From assembly GCF_043555975.1 (NCBI RefSeq), contig NZ_JBIGIA010000013.1, positions 1 through 64,000 on the forward strand: a stretch of DNA of 64,000 bases, read 5' to 3'. The stretch is from Pelomonas nitida. GTDB lineage: Bacteria > Pseudomonadota > Gammaproteobacteria > Burkholderiales > Burkholderiaceae_C. Numbering within the stretch: the first letter of the stretch is position 1; each line of letters begins with the position of its first letter. Under the pieces are notes generated by a model that had not been told where the DNA came from, did no database searches, and saw only the letters and a list, made by a program, of their open reading frames with translations. This document shows, piece after piece, positions 51,269 through 59,031 of the stretch. A program made the position numbers and the translations under genes.

Positions 51269-52165
51269 ATGAGCATGAGCTTCAGCTACCGCCACCTGTA
51301 CTACTTCTGGGCGGTGGCCAAGGAGGGCGGGCTCACGCGCGCCGCCGAGCGCCTGGGCTTGTCGGTGCAGACGGTGTCGACCCAGGTGCGCGAGCTGGAA
51401 CAGTCGCTGGGCGCCGCGCTGCTGAAGCCGGCCGGGCGCGGGCTGACGCTGACCGATGCCGGCCAGGCGGCGCTGGAGGTGGCGGAGCAGGTGTTCTCGC
51501 TGGGCGAGACGCTGCCCGAGCGCGTTCGCGACGCGGCGACGGCACCGGCCATGCGCCTCGCGGTGGGCATCTCCGACGGCTTGCCCAAGCTCGTCGTGCA
51601 GCGCTTGCTGCAACCCATCATCGACACGCCGCACCTGCGCCTGCTGTGCCATGAGGACGAGTTCGACGACCTGCTTGGCGACCTGGCGCTGCACCGGTTG
51701 GACGTCGTGTTGGCCGACCGACCCGCGCCGTCCAACCCCAACCTGCGCGTCTACAGCCACGCGCTGGGCAGTTCACCGATGGCGTGGTTCGGCGCGCCGC
51801 GCTGGGCCGAAGCGGCGATGCGCGACTTCCCGGCGTCCCTCGCCGACGTACCGCTGCTGCTGCCCACGGCGCATGCGGCCGTGCGCGCCCGGCTGGACCA
51901 ATGGCTGGACCGCCACGCGGTGCGGGCGCGCGTGGCCGGCGAGTTCGAGGACAGCGCGCTGCTGGCCACCTTCGGTGCTGCGGGCATGGGCGTCTTCCCC
52001 GCGGCGACGCTGATGAGCGACAAGCTCGTGCAGCGCGACGGCCTGGTTCGGTTGGGCGACTGCGCGGGCGTGGAGGAGGCGTTCTACGCCGTGGGCACCG
52101 ACAAGAAGATCGCCCATCCGCTGGTGCGCCGGTTGCTGCCGCAGCCTGACGAGGCGACTGCGTGA
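51269..52165 (+). CDS. nhaR: NhaR-type LysR transcriptional regulator
   Basis: A 298-residue LysR regulator of the NhaR group. The N-terminus MSMSFSYRHLYYFWAVAKEGG is the diagnostic NhaR opening, followed by the winged helix (LTRAAERLGLSVQTVSTQVRELEQSLG in part) and an effector domain. E. coli NhaR senses Na+ and activates an antiporter gene; no nhaA is next to it here. It is divergent from the Bax-inhibitor gene, which is the more likely local target. ATG 51269 with GAGGAG ahead is preferred over a TTG two codons earlier. Confidence 0.9.
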   Translation: MSMSFSYRHLYYFWAVAKEGGLTRAAERLGLSVQTVSTQVRELEQSLGAALLKPAGRGLTLTDAGQAALEVAEQVFSLGETLPERVRDAATAPAMRLAVGISDGLPKLVVQRLLQPIIDTPHLRLLCHEDEFDDLLGDLALHRLDVVLADRPAPSNPNLRVYSHALGSSPMAWFGAPRWAEAAMRDFPASLADVPLLLPTAHAAVRARLDQWLDRHAVRARVAGEFEDSALLATFGAAGMGVFPAATLMSDKLVQRDGLVRLGDCAGVEEAFYAVGTDKKIAHPLVRRLLPQPDEATA

Positions 52166-52175
52166 CTTGCTACAG

Positions 52176-52191
52176 TTGACGTTCACGTCAA
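52176..52191. promoter_or_regulatory. Operator-like TTGACGTTCACGTCAA
   Basis: A 16-base near-palindrome identical but for one base to the site ahead of icmF/OPT (48245-48260). It lies 61 bases before the isovaleryl-CoA dehydrogenase start, a usual distance for a repressor site. This makes icmF, OPT and the dehydrogenase one likely regulon. Confidence 0.75.
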
Positions 52192-52252
52192 TCAAGCGCT
52201 CGACGGCCCTGGCACGACCGGGCGCCGGACGGGCCGCACAGGAGACTTCCGC

Positions 52253-53443
52253 ATGAATCTGCCCGGCCTCAACTTCCAGCTCGGCGAGGACATCGACGCA
52301 CTGCGTGACGCGGTGCGGGCGTTCGCCGACGAGCAGATCGCCCCGCGCGCGGCCGAGATCGACCGCAGCGACCAGTTCCCCATGGACCTGTGGCGCAAGA
52401 TGGGCGAACTCGGCGTGCTCGGCATCACCGTGCCGGAGGAATACGGCGGCGCCAACATGGGCTACCTCGCGCACATGGTGGCGATGGAGGAGATCAGCCG
52501 GGCCAGCGCCTCGGTGGGCCTCTCCTACGGTGCCCACAGCAACCTGTGCGTGAACCAGATCCGGCGCAACGGCAACGAGGCGCAGCGGCAGAAGTACCTG
52601 CCGAAGCTGATCAGCGGCGAGCATGTCGGGGCTCTCGCGATGAGCGAACCGGGCGCCGGCTCCGACGTGTTGAGCATGAAGCTGCGCGCCGAGCTGAAGT
52701 CGGGCGCAGGGGGCGACTACTACCTGCTCAACGGCAGCAAGATGTGGATCACCAACGGCCCCGACGCCGACACGCTGGTGGTCTACGCCAAGACCGATCC
52801 CGAGCTGGGCGCACGCGGCGTCACGGCCTTCCTCATCGAAAAAGGCATGCCCGGTTTCAGCATCGCGCAGAAGCTCGACAAGCTGGGCATGCGCGGCTCG
52901 CACACGGGCGAGCTGGTGTTCCACAACGTCGAGGTGCCGGCCGAGAACGTGCTGGGCGGCGTGAACAACGGCGCCAAGGTGCTGATGTCGGGGCTGGACT
53001 ACGAGCGTGCCGTGCTGACGGGCGGGCCGCTGGGCATCATGCAGGCGGTCATGGACAACGTGATCCCCTACATCCACGACCGCAAGCAGTTCGGCCAGAG
53101 CATCGGTGAGTTCCAGCTCATCCAGGGCAAGGTGGCCGACATGTATACCGTGCTGCAGGCGGCGCGCAGCTTTGCCTACACGGTGGCCAAGAACCTCGAC
53201 CTGCTGGGTCCTCAGCATGTGCGCCAGGTGCGCAAGGACTGCGCGTCAGTGATCCTGTGGACCGCCGAGAAGGCGACCTGGATGGCCGGCGAAGGCGTGC
53301 AGATCTTCGGCGGCAACGGCTACATCAACGACTACCCGCTGGGGCGGCTGTGGCGTGACGCGAAGCTCTACGAAATCGGCGCGGGCACGTCGGAGATCCG
53401 CCGCATGCTGATCGGCCGCGAGCTGTTCGCCGAGACCCTGTGA
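52253..53443 (+). CDS. ivd/liuA: Isovaleryl-CoA dehydrogenase
   Basis: FAD enzyme of leucine breakdown that oxidises isovaleryl-CoA to 3-methylcrotonyl-CoA, passing electrons to ETF. The 396-residue acyl-CoA dehydrogenase has the usual blocks: LGVLGITVPEEYGGANMGYLAH, LAMSEPGAGSD, LNGSKMWITNGPDAD, KLDKLGMRGSHTGEL and QIFGGNGYINDYPLGRLWRD. The catalytic Glu is in LDYERAVLTGGPLG (Glu251), the position used by isovaleryl-CoA dehydrogenases and not by short- or medium-chain enzymes. CAGGAG precedes the ATG. The usual liuBCD partners are absent from the window downstream, where carbonic anhydrase follows. Confidence 0.95.
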   Translation: MNLPGLNFQLGEDIDALRDAVRAFADEQIAPRAAEIDRSDQFPMDLWRKMGELGVLGITVPEEYGGANMGYLAHMVAMEEISRASASVGLSYGAHSNLCVNQIRRNGNEAQRQKYLPKLISGEHVGALAMSEPGAGSDVLSMKLRAELKSGAGGDYYLLNGSKMWITNGPDADTLVVYAKTDPELGARGVTAFLIEKGMPGFSIAQKLDKLGMRGSHTGELVFHNVEVPAENVLGGVNNGAKVLMSGLDYERAVLTGGPLGIMQAVMDNVIPYIHDRKQFGQSIGEFQLIQGKVADMYTVLQAARSFAYTVAKNLDLLGPQHVRQVRKDCASVILWTAEKATWMAGEGVQIFGGNGYINDYPLGRLWRDAKLYEIGAGTSEIRRMLIGRELFAETL

Positions 53444-53481
53444 TGGTCGAGCGCGCCGGCAACGAGCCGCGTGGTTGCGCT

Positions 53482-53508
53482 GTTGCGGTGAAGGCTTATC
53501 GCCGCAAC
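53482..53508 (+). terminator. Hairpin after isovaleryl-CoA dehydrogenase
   Basis: GTTGCGG (53482-53488) pairs with CCGCAAC (53502-53508), extended by a wobble and two more pairs to a 7-base loop. It has no T-run, so it may be a weak or Rho-aided terminator. Confidence 0.35.
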
Positions 53509-53563
53509 GCGGATGTGAGTCGGCGCCAGACGATGTGAAACACGGGCCTGCGAAAATCGCGTC

Positions 53564-54238
53564 ATGACGACCGAGACCAACCAAGACCTGCAAGACCTGC
53601 TCGCCAAGAACAAGCGTTGGGCCGCCGACACCGAGGCGCGCGAGCCGGGCTTCTTCTCGCGGCTGCTGAAGCAACAGACGCCCCAGTACCTGTGGATCGG
53701 CTGCGCCGACAGCCGTGTGCCGGCCAACGAGCTGGTGGACCTGCTGCCCGGCGAGCTGTTCGTGCACCGCAACGTCGCCAACGTGGTCGTGCACTCGGAC
53801 CTGAACTGTCTGTCGGTCATGCAGTTCGCGGTGGACCACCTCAAGGTGCGCCACATCATCGTCGTGGGCCACAGCAACTGCGGTGGCGTGCGTGCGGCGC
53901 TTTACGACATGCGCGTGGGCCTGGTGGAGAACTGGATTCGCCACGTGCAGGACGTGCGCCACATGCACGCGGAGTGGCTGGCCACCGTGCCCGAGGCGCG
54001 GCGTGTGGACGCGCTGTGCGAGCTCAACGTGCTGGAGCAGGCGCGCAACGCCTGCCACACCACGGTTGTGCAGGACGCCTGGGCGCGCGGGCAGGAGATC
54101 GTCGTGCACGGCTGGGTCTACGGCCTGCACAACGGGCTGCTGGAAGACCTGGCGCTGACGGCCGCCCGCGCCGAGGACGTGGACCCGGCCTACCGCCGTG
54201 CGCTGCTCAACGTGAAGGCGCGCTACACGGCGGCTTGA
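53564..54238 (+). CDS. can: Beta-class carbonic anhydrase
   Basis: Zinc enzyme hydrating CO2 to bicarbonate. The 224-residue protein carries ligands and catalytic pair in IGCADSRVPANEL (Cys47, Asp49, Arg51) and VVGHSNCGGVRAAL (His103, Cys106). It has the length and C-terminal VHGWVYGLHNGLLEDL of the E. coli Can/CynT2-like beta clade. Cytoplasmic; supplies bicarbonate for carboxylases, including purine and branched-chain pathways present in this window. It is monocistronic, with a hemerythrin-type gene about 100 bases later. Confidence 0.96.
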   Translation: MTTETNQDLQDLLAKNKRWAADTEAREPGFFSRLLKQQTPQYLWIGCADSRVPANELVDLLPGELFVHRNVANVVVHSDLNCLSVMQFAVDHLKVRHIIVVGHSNCGGVRAALYDMRVGLVENWIRHVQDVRHMHAEWLATVPEARRVDALCELNVLEQARNACHTTVVQDAWARGQEIVVHGWVYGLHNGLLEDLALTAARAEDVDPAYRRALLNVKARYTAA

Positions 54239-54339
54239 CTGCGCGCCGGCCGGGCGCTCGACGAGGTTCCGTCCGACAAACGCGGCAGTAGCGGCTTTCC
54301 ACAATGGCGGCGTTGCCCCATTGCCCCAGGAGACGCCGC

Positions 54340-54924
54340 ATGATCTTCGAAGCCATCCGCGAGAGCCACGACCTGCAACGCGACCTGTGCCGCAAGCTCA
54401 CGGCGTCGCGCGGTGACATGGCGAGCCGCCAGCTGCTGTTCCTGCAGCTCAAGGTCGAGCTGATGGCCCATGCGGCGGCCGAGGAGCGGCACCTCTATGT
54501 GCCGCTGCTGATGGCCGATGGCGGCCTCGACGCGTCGCGCCATGCGCTGCACGAGCACCACCAGGTGGACGAGCTGCTGGAAGACCTGTCGGTGCGCAAC
54601 AAGGAGCAGGACGGCTGGATCGCGACGGCCAAGACGCTGAGCTTCAAGGTGCGCCACCACCTGAAGGAAGAGGAGTCCAAGTTCTTCCAGCTGGCCGGCC
54701 GTCTGCTGCCGGATGCGAAGAAGGCGCAGCTCGCGGCCAGGTACCGCCGCGAGATCGTTCGCATGCGCAAGCACTATGCGGCGGAGTTCGAGAGCATCGC
54801 GGTGTCTGGCGAGACGGGCCTCGTCAAGCCCGCCAAGGCCGCTGCCGACAAGCCGGCCACGCGAGGCAGCGCCAGCGCTGGCGCGCAGTTGCGCGGCCAC
54901 GCCAAGCCGCGCCGTACGCGCTGA
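54340..54924 (+). CDS. Hemerythrin-domain protein
   Basis: A 194-residue protein. Residues 1-140 form a four-helix HHE-type domain: IFEAIRESHDLQRDLC (His10), LMAHAAAEERHLYVPL, ALHEHHQVDELLEDL and KVRHHLKEEESKFFQLAG, giving the His/Glu pattern for a di-iron site. The last 45 residues are Lys/Ala/Arg-rich and probably disordered. Such proteins bind O2, NO or iron in stress. AGGAGA 6 bases before ATG 54340 sets the start. Confidence 0.92.
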   Translation: MIFEAIRESHDLQRDLCRKLTASRGDMASRQLLFLQLKVELMAHAAAEERHLYVPLLMADGGLDASRHALHEHHQVDELLEDLSVRNKEQDGWIATAKTLSFKVRHHLKEEESKFFQLAGRLLPDAKKAQLAARYRREIVRMRKHYAAEFESIAVSGETGLVKPAKAAADKPATRGSASAGAQLRGHAKPRRTR

Positions 54925-55031
54925 CCGGCGCTGAACGGCCGCCCGACCGACCCCGCCACGCCTGAGCGCAGGCGCACGCTCCCCCCAGGATGGAGCCCGG
55001 CGGCCCCGCCGAGCTGCCCCATCATGGCGGC

Positions 55032-56615
55032 ATGAAACGACGACTGCTGTTCACCTGCCTGGGCCTGGTCGCGATGCTGGCGCAGGCCGAATCCACCGCG
55101 CGCTGGGTACAGGCCAGCAGCCTGATGCTGCGCATGGCCCCGTCGCCCACGGCGACTGTCATCGGCCGGTTGGAGCAGGGCCGGGCGGTCACGCTGCAGG
55201 CGCTGCCCGCCGAGGGTGCGGACTGGTGCCACGTGGCGGTCGGCGGCGATGGCGGTTATGTGGCCTGCCGCTACCTGAGTGATCGGCCGGTGCCGCCGCC
55301 GCAGGCCGGCCAGGGCGGCGTGCCCGCCGACCAGCGCTGGGTGGGCGGCAGCAACCTGCTGCTGCGTGCCGAGCCGCGCGCCGATGCCGCCGTGCTGGGG
55401 CGTTTGGCCCTGAACACCGTGCTGCAGCAACTGGGCGAGGACACGGGCAGCGGCTACTGCGCCGTTCAGCGCGTCGGCGGCGATGCTCAGAAGGGCTTCA
55501 CCGCCTGCCGCTATCTGCTGCGCTCGCCGCTGGCCTGGGCGCAGCTGAGCGAACCGCACCAGGGCGGGGCCGACAACCCCGACTTCGACCCCGCCCGCGC
55601 GTTCTGGATCGCGCCCAGCTGGGAGCTGATGGCCCACTACGCGCGCCGCGTCGCCCAACAGCGCCAAGCGCTGGGTGACGCCGCGCCCAAGGGGCCGGAC
55701 GAGCAGCTGGAGCGCATGAAGGCCAGGTTGTCCGGGCAGGTGCTCACGCTCAAGGAGCCGCCGGCGGCCTGGCTGCCGTGGGACGCCTTGCTGGCCGAGG
55801 CCGCCGCGCCGCCGTCGCGCGAGCAGGCTCAGTCGCTGGCCGCCGACCTGAACCTGTGGGGCGGCAGCTTCGACGACGGCATGCCTGACGGCCGATCGGC
55901 GCGCATCGCGGCCTTCGTGCAGGCGCTGCCGGCGCTGCCCAAGGCGGCGTCGTCCTGGTGGCGCGGCGAGGCCGAGCTGGCGGGGGCGGGCGAGTCCATC
56001 GCGGCGCTGGCCACGCGCTTCGGCGCCAAGGTGCAGTGGCTGCACGAGTCCTTGCAGCCGGGCTCGCAGAGCCGGGGCGCGATCGCGCCGGGCGTGCGCA
56101 TCGAGCGGCTGACCAAGCCGCTGCACCGGGTCAGCCTGCTGGCCGGCGAGGCCTTGCGCGACGACGTCGCGGTGCCGACGCAGAACCGCGTCGACTGGGA
56201 CCCGACGGCCGACTACAACTGCCCGGGCTGGGAGCCAGGTTTCGCCCATGGCGACGCGGACGCCGACACCTTCAAACGCAACGACTTCACGCCCCGCCAG
56301 GCCAGTGGGGCGCCGGTGCTGTTCCGCTTCTGGAGCGCACGCGCGCTGCCGGCCGGGGCGGCGCACTGGACGCGCCAGGCGTTCAAGCTCGACCGGGACC
56401 TGACGGGCTTTGTCAGCGGTGAGCTGCGCACCGTGGACCTGGATGGCGACGGCATTGCCGACCTGGCCTGGCTGCAGGCCACCGGCCGCGGCCCGGGCCA
56501 CATGGGGCCGCAACCGGCGCATGACGACGCCTGGCTTCGCCTGTTGCTGGCCAACGTCGCCGGCAGCTGGCGGCTGCTGGGGGTGGACCAGTTCTCCTAT
56601 GGCTGCGGCTGCTGA
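55032..56615 (+). CDS. Exported protein with two SH3-like domains
   Basis: A 527-residue protein with a signal peptide (LLFTCLGLVAMLAQA). Two bacterial SH3-type domains follow, each ending in a Cys-containing strand: RWVQASSLMLRMAPSPTATVIGRL ... YVACRYL at about 20-85, and RWVGGSNLLLRAEPRADAAVLGRL ... FTACRYL at about 100-160. The remaining 360 residues are unassigned; the end has VDLDGDGIADLAWLQATG, an EF-hand-like or FG-GAP-like Asp-rich loop. It is probably periplasmic and cell-wall linked. No partner is obvious. The region before it (54925-55031) is non-coding. Confidence 0.75.
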   Translation: MKRRLLFTCLGLVAMLAQAESTARWVQASSLMLRMAPSPTATVIGRLEQGRAVTLQALPAEGADWCHVAVGGDGGYVACRYLSDRPVPPPQAGQGGVPADQRWVGGSNLLLRAEPRADAAVLGRLALNTVLQQLGEDTGSGYCAVQRVGGDAQKGFTACRYLLRSPLAWAQLSEPHQGGADNPDFDPARAFWIAPSWELMAHYARRVAQQRQALGDAAPKGPDEQLERMKARLSGQVLTLKEPPAAWLPWDALLAEAAAPPSREQAQSLAADLNLWGGSFDDGMPDGRSARIAAFVQALPALPKAASSWWRGEAELAGAGESIAALATRFGAKVQWLHESLQPGSQSRGAIAPGVRIERLTKPLHRVSLLAGEALRDDVAVPTQNRVDWDPTADYNCPGWEPGFAHGDADADTFKRNDFTPRQASGAPVLFRFWSARALPAGAAHWTRQAFKLDRDLTGFVSGELRTVDLDGDGIADLAWLQATGRGPGHMGPQPAHDDAWLRLLLANVAGSWRLLGVDQFSYGCGC

Positions 56616-56657
56616 GCGGGCGCGACAATACGCCGTTCACTCACCCGTTGCCCCGTC

Positions 56658-56909
56658 ATGTCCGAAGCTCCCGCCACCCGCCCCGAACTGCCCGACCACC
56701 TGAGCGTCGACCCGCGCAGCCCCCACCATGTCGCCGCCGTGTTCGAGCACGACATCGGCATCCGCTTCAACGGCAAGGAGCGTTCCGACGTCGAGGAGTA
56801 CTGCATCAGCGAGGGCTGGATCAAGGTGCCTGCCGGCAAGACGCTGGACCGCAAGGGTCGGCCGCTGTGCATCAAGCTCAAGGGCGTGGTCGAAGCCTAT
56901 TACCTGTGA
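56658..56909 (+). CDS. DUF3297 family protein
   Basis: An 83-residue conserved protein: LPDHLSVDPRSPHH, then HDIGIRFNGKERSDVEEYC, EGWIKVPAGKTLDRKGRPL and the end KLKGVVEAYYL match the DUF3297 family closely in length and order. The function is unknown; members are small cytoplasmic proteins widespread in proteobacteria. It starts 43 bases after the SH3 protein gene on the same strand. Confidence 0.93.
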   Translation: MSEAPATRPELPDHLSVDPRSPHHVAAVFEHDIGIRFNGKERSDVEEYCISEGWIKVPAGKTLDRKGRPLCIKLKGVVEAYYL

Positions 56910-56988
56910 GCCCCTCGCCCAGGCTTGCCGCGCTGAAAGCGGGCAAGCCTGGTCGGTCTTGCAGACCGCACGGCCTCAGCCACCGAGC

Positions 56989-57068
56989 GGACGGCGATGC
57001 TTGCGGCATTGAGCCGTAGGCACATCGCCCAAGCGGGTCGGCTTGGGGCGGCCCGGCGCTCGGCCCGA
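56989..57068 (-). repeat. Dispersed repeat, copy 2 (inverted relative to copy 1)
   Basis: Read on the minus strand it follows the order of the 50346-50426 copy: CGGGCCGAGCGCCGGGCCGC, CCCAAGCCG, CTTGG, GATGTGC, CGGCTC, GCCGC, AGCATC, CCGTCC. It ends 6 bases from the stop of the cytochrome P450 remnant. Confidence 0.65.
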
Positions 57069-57073
57069 ACACA

Positions 57074-57424
57074 TCACGAGCGCGCGGCCAGCCGCAGCGT
57101 CAACCCGCCCTCCGGGCGCAACGTGACCGCCAGGCGCGGCTTCGGTGCCTCGGTGCTGACGGGGCGCAGCTCGAAACGCTGCAGCCGCATCGCCTCCTTC
57201 AGCGTGGCCGACAGCAGCGGCAGCGCACCCGCGTCGTCGGCCGTCGGCACGCGGCCCGCCAGTACCGCGTCGACCTCGTCGCGCACGCGGGCCTGGATGG
57301 CCGGGTGGGCCGCGAGCAGCCAGCTCCACCACAGCAGCGCCGTCGCGCTGGTCTCGTGGCCGGCCTGGAAGCTGACCATGCATTGGTCATGCACCTCTTG
57401 CGGCGACAGCGTTTCGCCTTCCAT
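57074..57424 (-). pseudogene. Cytochrome P450 remnant
   Basis: About 116 residues of a P450 remain, from MEGETLSPQEVHDQ. The I-helix is clear (MVSFQAGHETSATALLWWSW, AGxET), then a helix with ARVRDEVDAVLAG, then the K-helix start LLSATLKEAMRL (ExxR). After that the sequence jumps to ELRPVSTEAPKPRLAVTLRPEGG, the last strand of a P450. About 100 residues including the heme-ligand Cys loop are missing, and so are the first 250. It cannot bind heme. The upstream neighbour is thiolase on the other strand, the downstream one a dispersed repeat. Confidence 0.85.
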
Positions 57425-57580
57425 TCGGGCTTTCTGACCGCAGCGAGGTCTGCTCCCGTGGGGTTCACAGGCCCTGGACCGACGAGGCCTTCTGGCCCTA
57501 CCGGTTGTGGCGATAGGTGATTTCACGTAACCCGGGCGGTTCCACAATGGAAGCATCCATTCAACGACAGGAGACTGAAC

Positions 57581-58759
57581 ATGTCCGATCCCATCGTCAT
57601 CGTGTCCGCCGCCCGCACGCCCATCGGCGGCCTGCTGGGTGATTTCGCCGGGCTCGCCGGCTGGGAGCTCGGCGCCGTCGCGATCAAGGCGGCCGTCGAG
57701 CGTGCCGGCGTGCCGGGGGATGCCGTCGAGGAAGTGCTGATGGGCAACTGCCTGATGGCCGGCCAGGGCCAGGCGCCCGCGCGGCAGGCGGTGCGCAAGG
57801 CGGGCCTGCCCGACTCGGCCGGCGCCGTCACGCTCAGCAAGATGTGCGGCTCCGGCATGCGCACGGTCATGTTCGCGCACGACATGCTGGCCGCCGGCTC
57901 CGCCGAGGTCATGGTGGCCGGCGGCATGGAGAGCATGACCAACGCACCGCACCTGATGTTCGCGCGCAAGGGCATCAAGTACGGCGCCTCCGCTGTCTAT
58001 GACCACATGGCGCTGGACGGCCTGGAAGACGCCTACGAGCGCGGCAAGGCCATGGGCGTGTTCGCCGAGCAGTGCGTCGCCAAGTACGCCTTCAGCCGCG
58101 AGGCCATGGACCAGTACGCCATCACGTCCACGCAGCGCGCCAAGGCCGCCAACGAGAGCGGCGCGTTCGACTGGGAGATGGCGCCCGTCACGCTGGCCTC
58201 GCCCAAGGGCGACACCGTCGTCAAGTTCGACGAGCAGCCCTTCAAGGCCAAGCTCGACAAGATCCCGTCGCTGAAGCCCGCCTTCAAGAAGGACGGCGCC
58301 ATCACCGCCGCCACGTCGTCCAGCATCTCCGACGGCGCCGCCGCGCTGGTGCTGATGCGCGAGAGCACCGCCAAGGCGCGCGGTTTGCAGCCCATCGCCC
58401 GCATCGTCAGCCACGCCGTGCACGCGCAGGCGCCGGACTGGTTCACGACCGCGCCGGTTGGCGCCATCCAGAAGGCGCTGGCCAAGGCCGGCTGGCAGGC
58501 GTCTCAAGTCGACCTGTGGGAAGTCAACGAAGCCTTCGCCGCCGTGACCATGACGGCCATGTCCGAGTTCAAGCTGCCGCACGACATCGTCAACGTCAAC
58601 GGCGGCGCCGTCGCGCTGGGTCACCCGATCGGCGCCAGCGGCGCGCGCATCATCGTCACGCTGCTGGGGGCGTTGAGGGCGCGCGGGTTGAAGCGCGGCC
58701 TGGCGGCGCTGTGCATCGGTGGTGGCGAGGCCACGGCGCTGGCGGTCGAGATGCTGTAA
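57581..58759 (+). CDS. atoB/phaA: Acetyl-CoA C-acetyltransferase (thiolase)
   Basis: Biosynthetic-type thiolase condensing or cleaving acetoacetyl-CoA; it can serve PHB synthesis, ketone-body use or the end of leucine and isoleucine breakdown. The 392-residue protein has nucleophile Cys89 (KMCGSGMR), NEAFA, His348 (GGAVALGHPIGASGAR) and acid-base Cys378 (LCIGGGEA), all conserved. GGAG precedes the ATG. It stands alone, without phaB or phaC beside it. Leucine oxidation by the nearby isovaleryl-CoA dehydrogenase ends in acetoacetate and acetyl-CoA. Confidence 0.95.
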   Translation: MSDPIVIVSAARTPIGGLLGDFAGLAGWELGAVAIKAAVERAGVPGDAVEEVLMGNCLMAGQGQAPARQAVRKAGLPDSAGAVTLSKMCGSGMRTVMFAHDMLAAGSAEVMVAGGMESMTNAPHLMFARKGIKYGASAVYDHMALDGLEDAYERGKAMGVFAEQCVAKYAFSREAMDQYAITSTQRAKAANESGAFDWEMAPVTLASPKGDTVVKFDEQPFKAKLDKIPSLKPAFKKDGAITAATSSSISDGAAALVLMRESTAKARGLQPIARIVSHAVHAQAPDWFTTAPVGAIQKALAKAGWQASQVDLWEVNEAFAAVTMTAMSEFKLPHDIVNVNGGAVALGHPIGASGARIIVTLLGALRARGLKRGLAALCIGGGEATALAVEML

Positions 58760-58851
58760 CGCCGTCGTCGGTGGCGCGCCTGCGGGCGCGCCCCGCCGGT
58801 GCGTGCTTCCCCGGGGCGGGTGGCTTGCGCGCCTGATGGACACTCACGCCC

Positions 58852-59031
58852 GTGAGACATTTCATCCTGCTCCTGGTGGCGGCGCTGCTGGCCTACGGTC
58901 TGTGGCAGCTGGGCGGTCGCCCGCAACTGCACCGCTGGGCCCGCCATGGCGTGCGTCTGGCGGCCATCCTCGCCTTGTTGCTGGCGGCCCTGGTGGCCGC
59001 CTATCACTCCCACGCTTTGAAACTGCTATGA
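58852..59031 (+). CDS. Small 59-residue two-helix membrane protein
   Basis: A short frame from GTG 58852 to TGA 59031, overlapping the next ATG by four bases (ATGA). It has two hydrophobic segments (FILLLVAALLAYGLWQL, and AAILALLLAALVAAY) separated by a basic link (GGRPQLHRWARHGVR), and a tail HSHALKLL. The overlap predicts coupled translation with the SPFH lipoprotein. No family recognised. Its size is typical of small membrane partners of SPFH proteins, which is inference. Confidence 0.65.
   Translation: MRHFILLLVAALLAYGLWQLGGRPQLHRWARHGVRLAAILALLLAALVAAYHSHALKLL

Noticed and set aside
57425..58843. Open frame continuing upstream from the P450 remnant
   Set aside because: It is the complement of the thiolase gene and has no P450 features, so it does not restore the missing P450 half.
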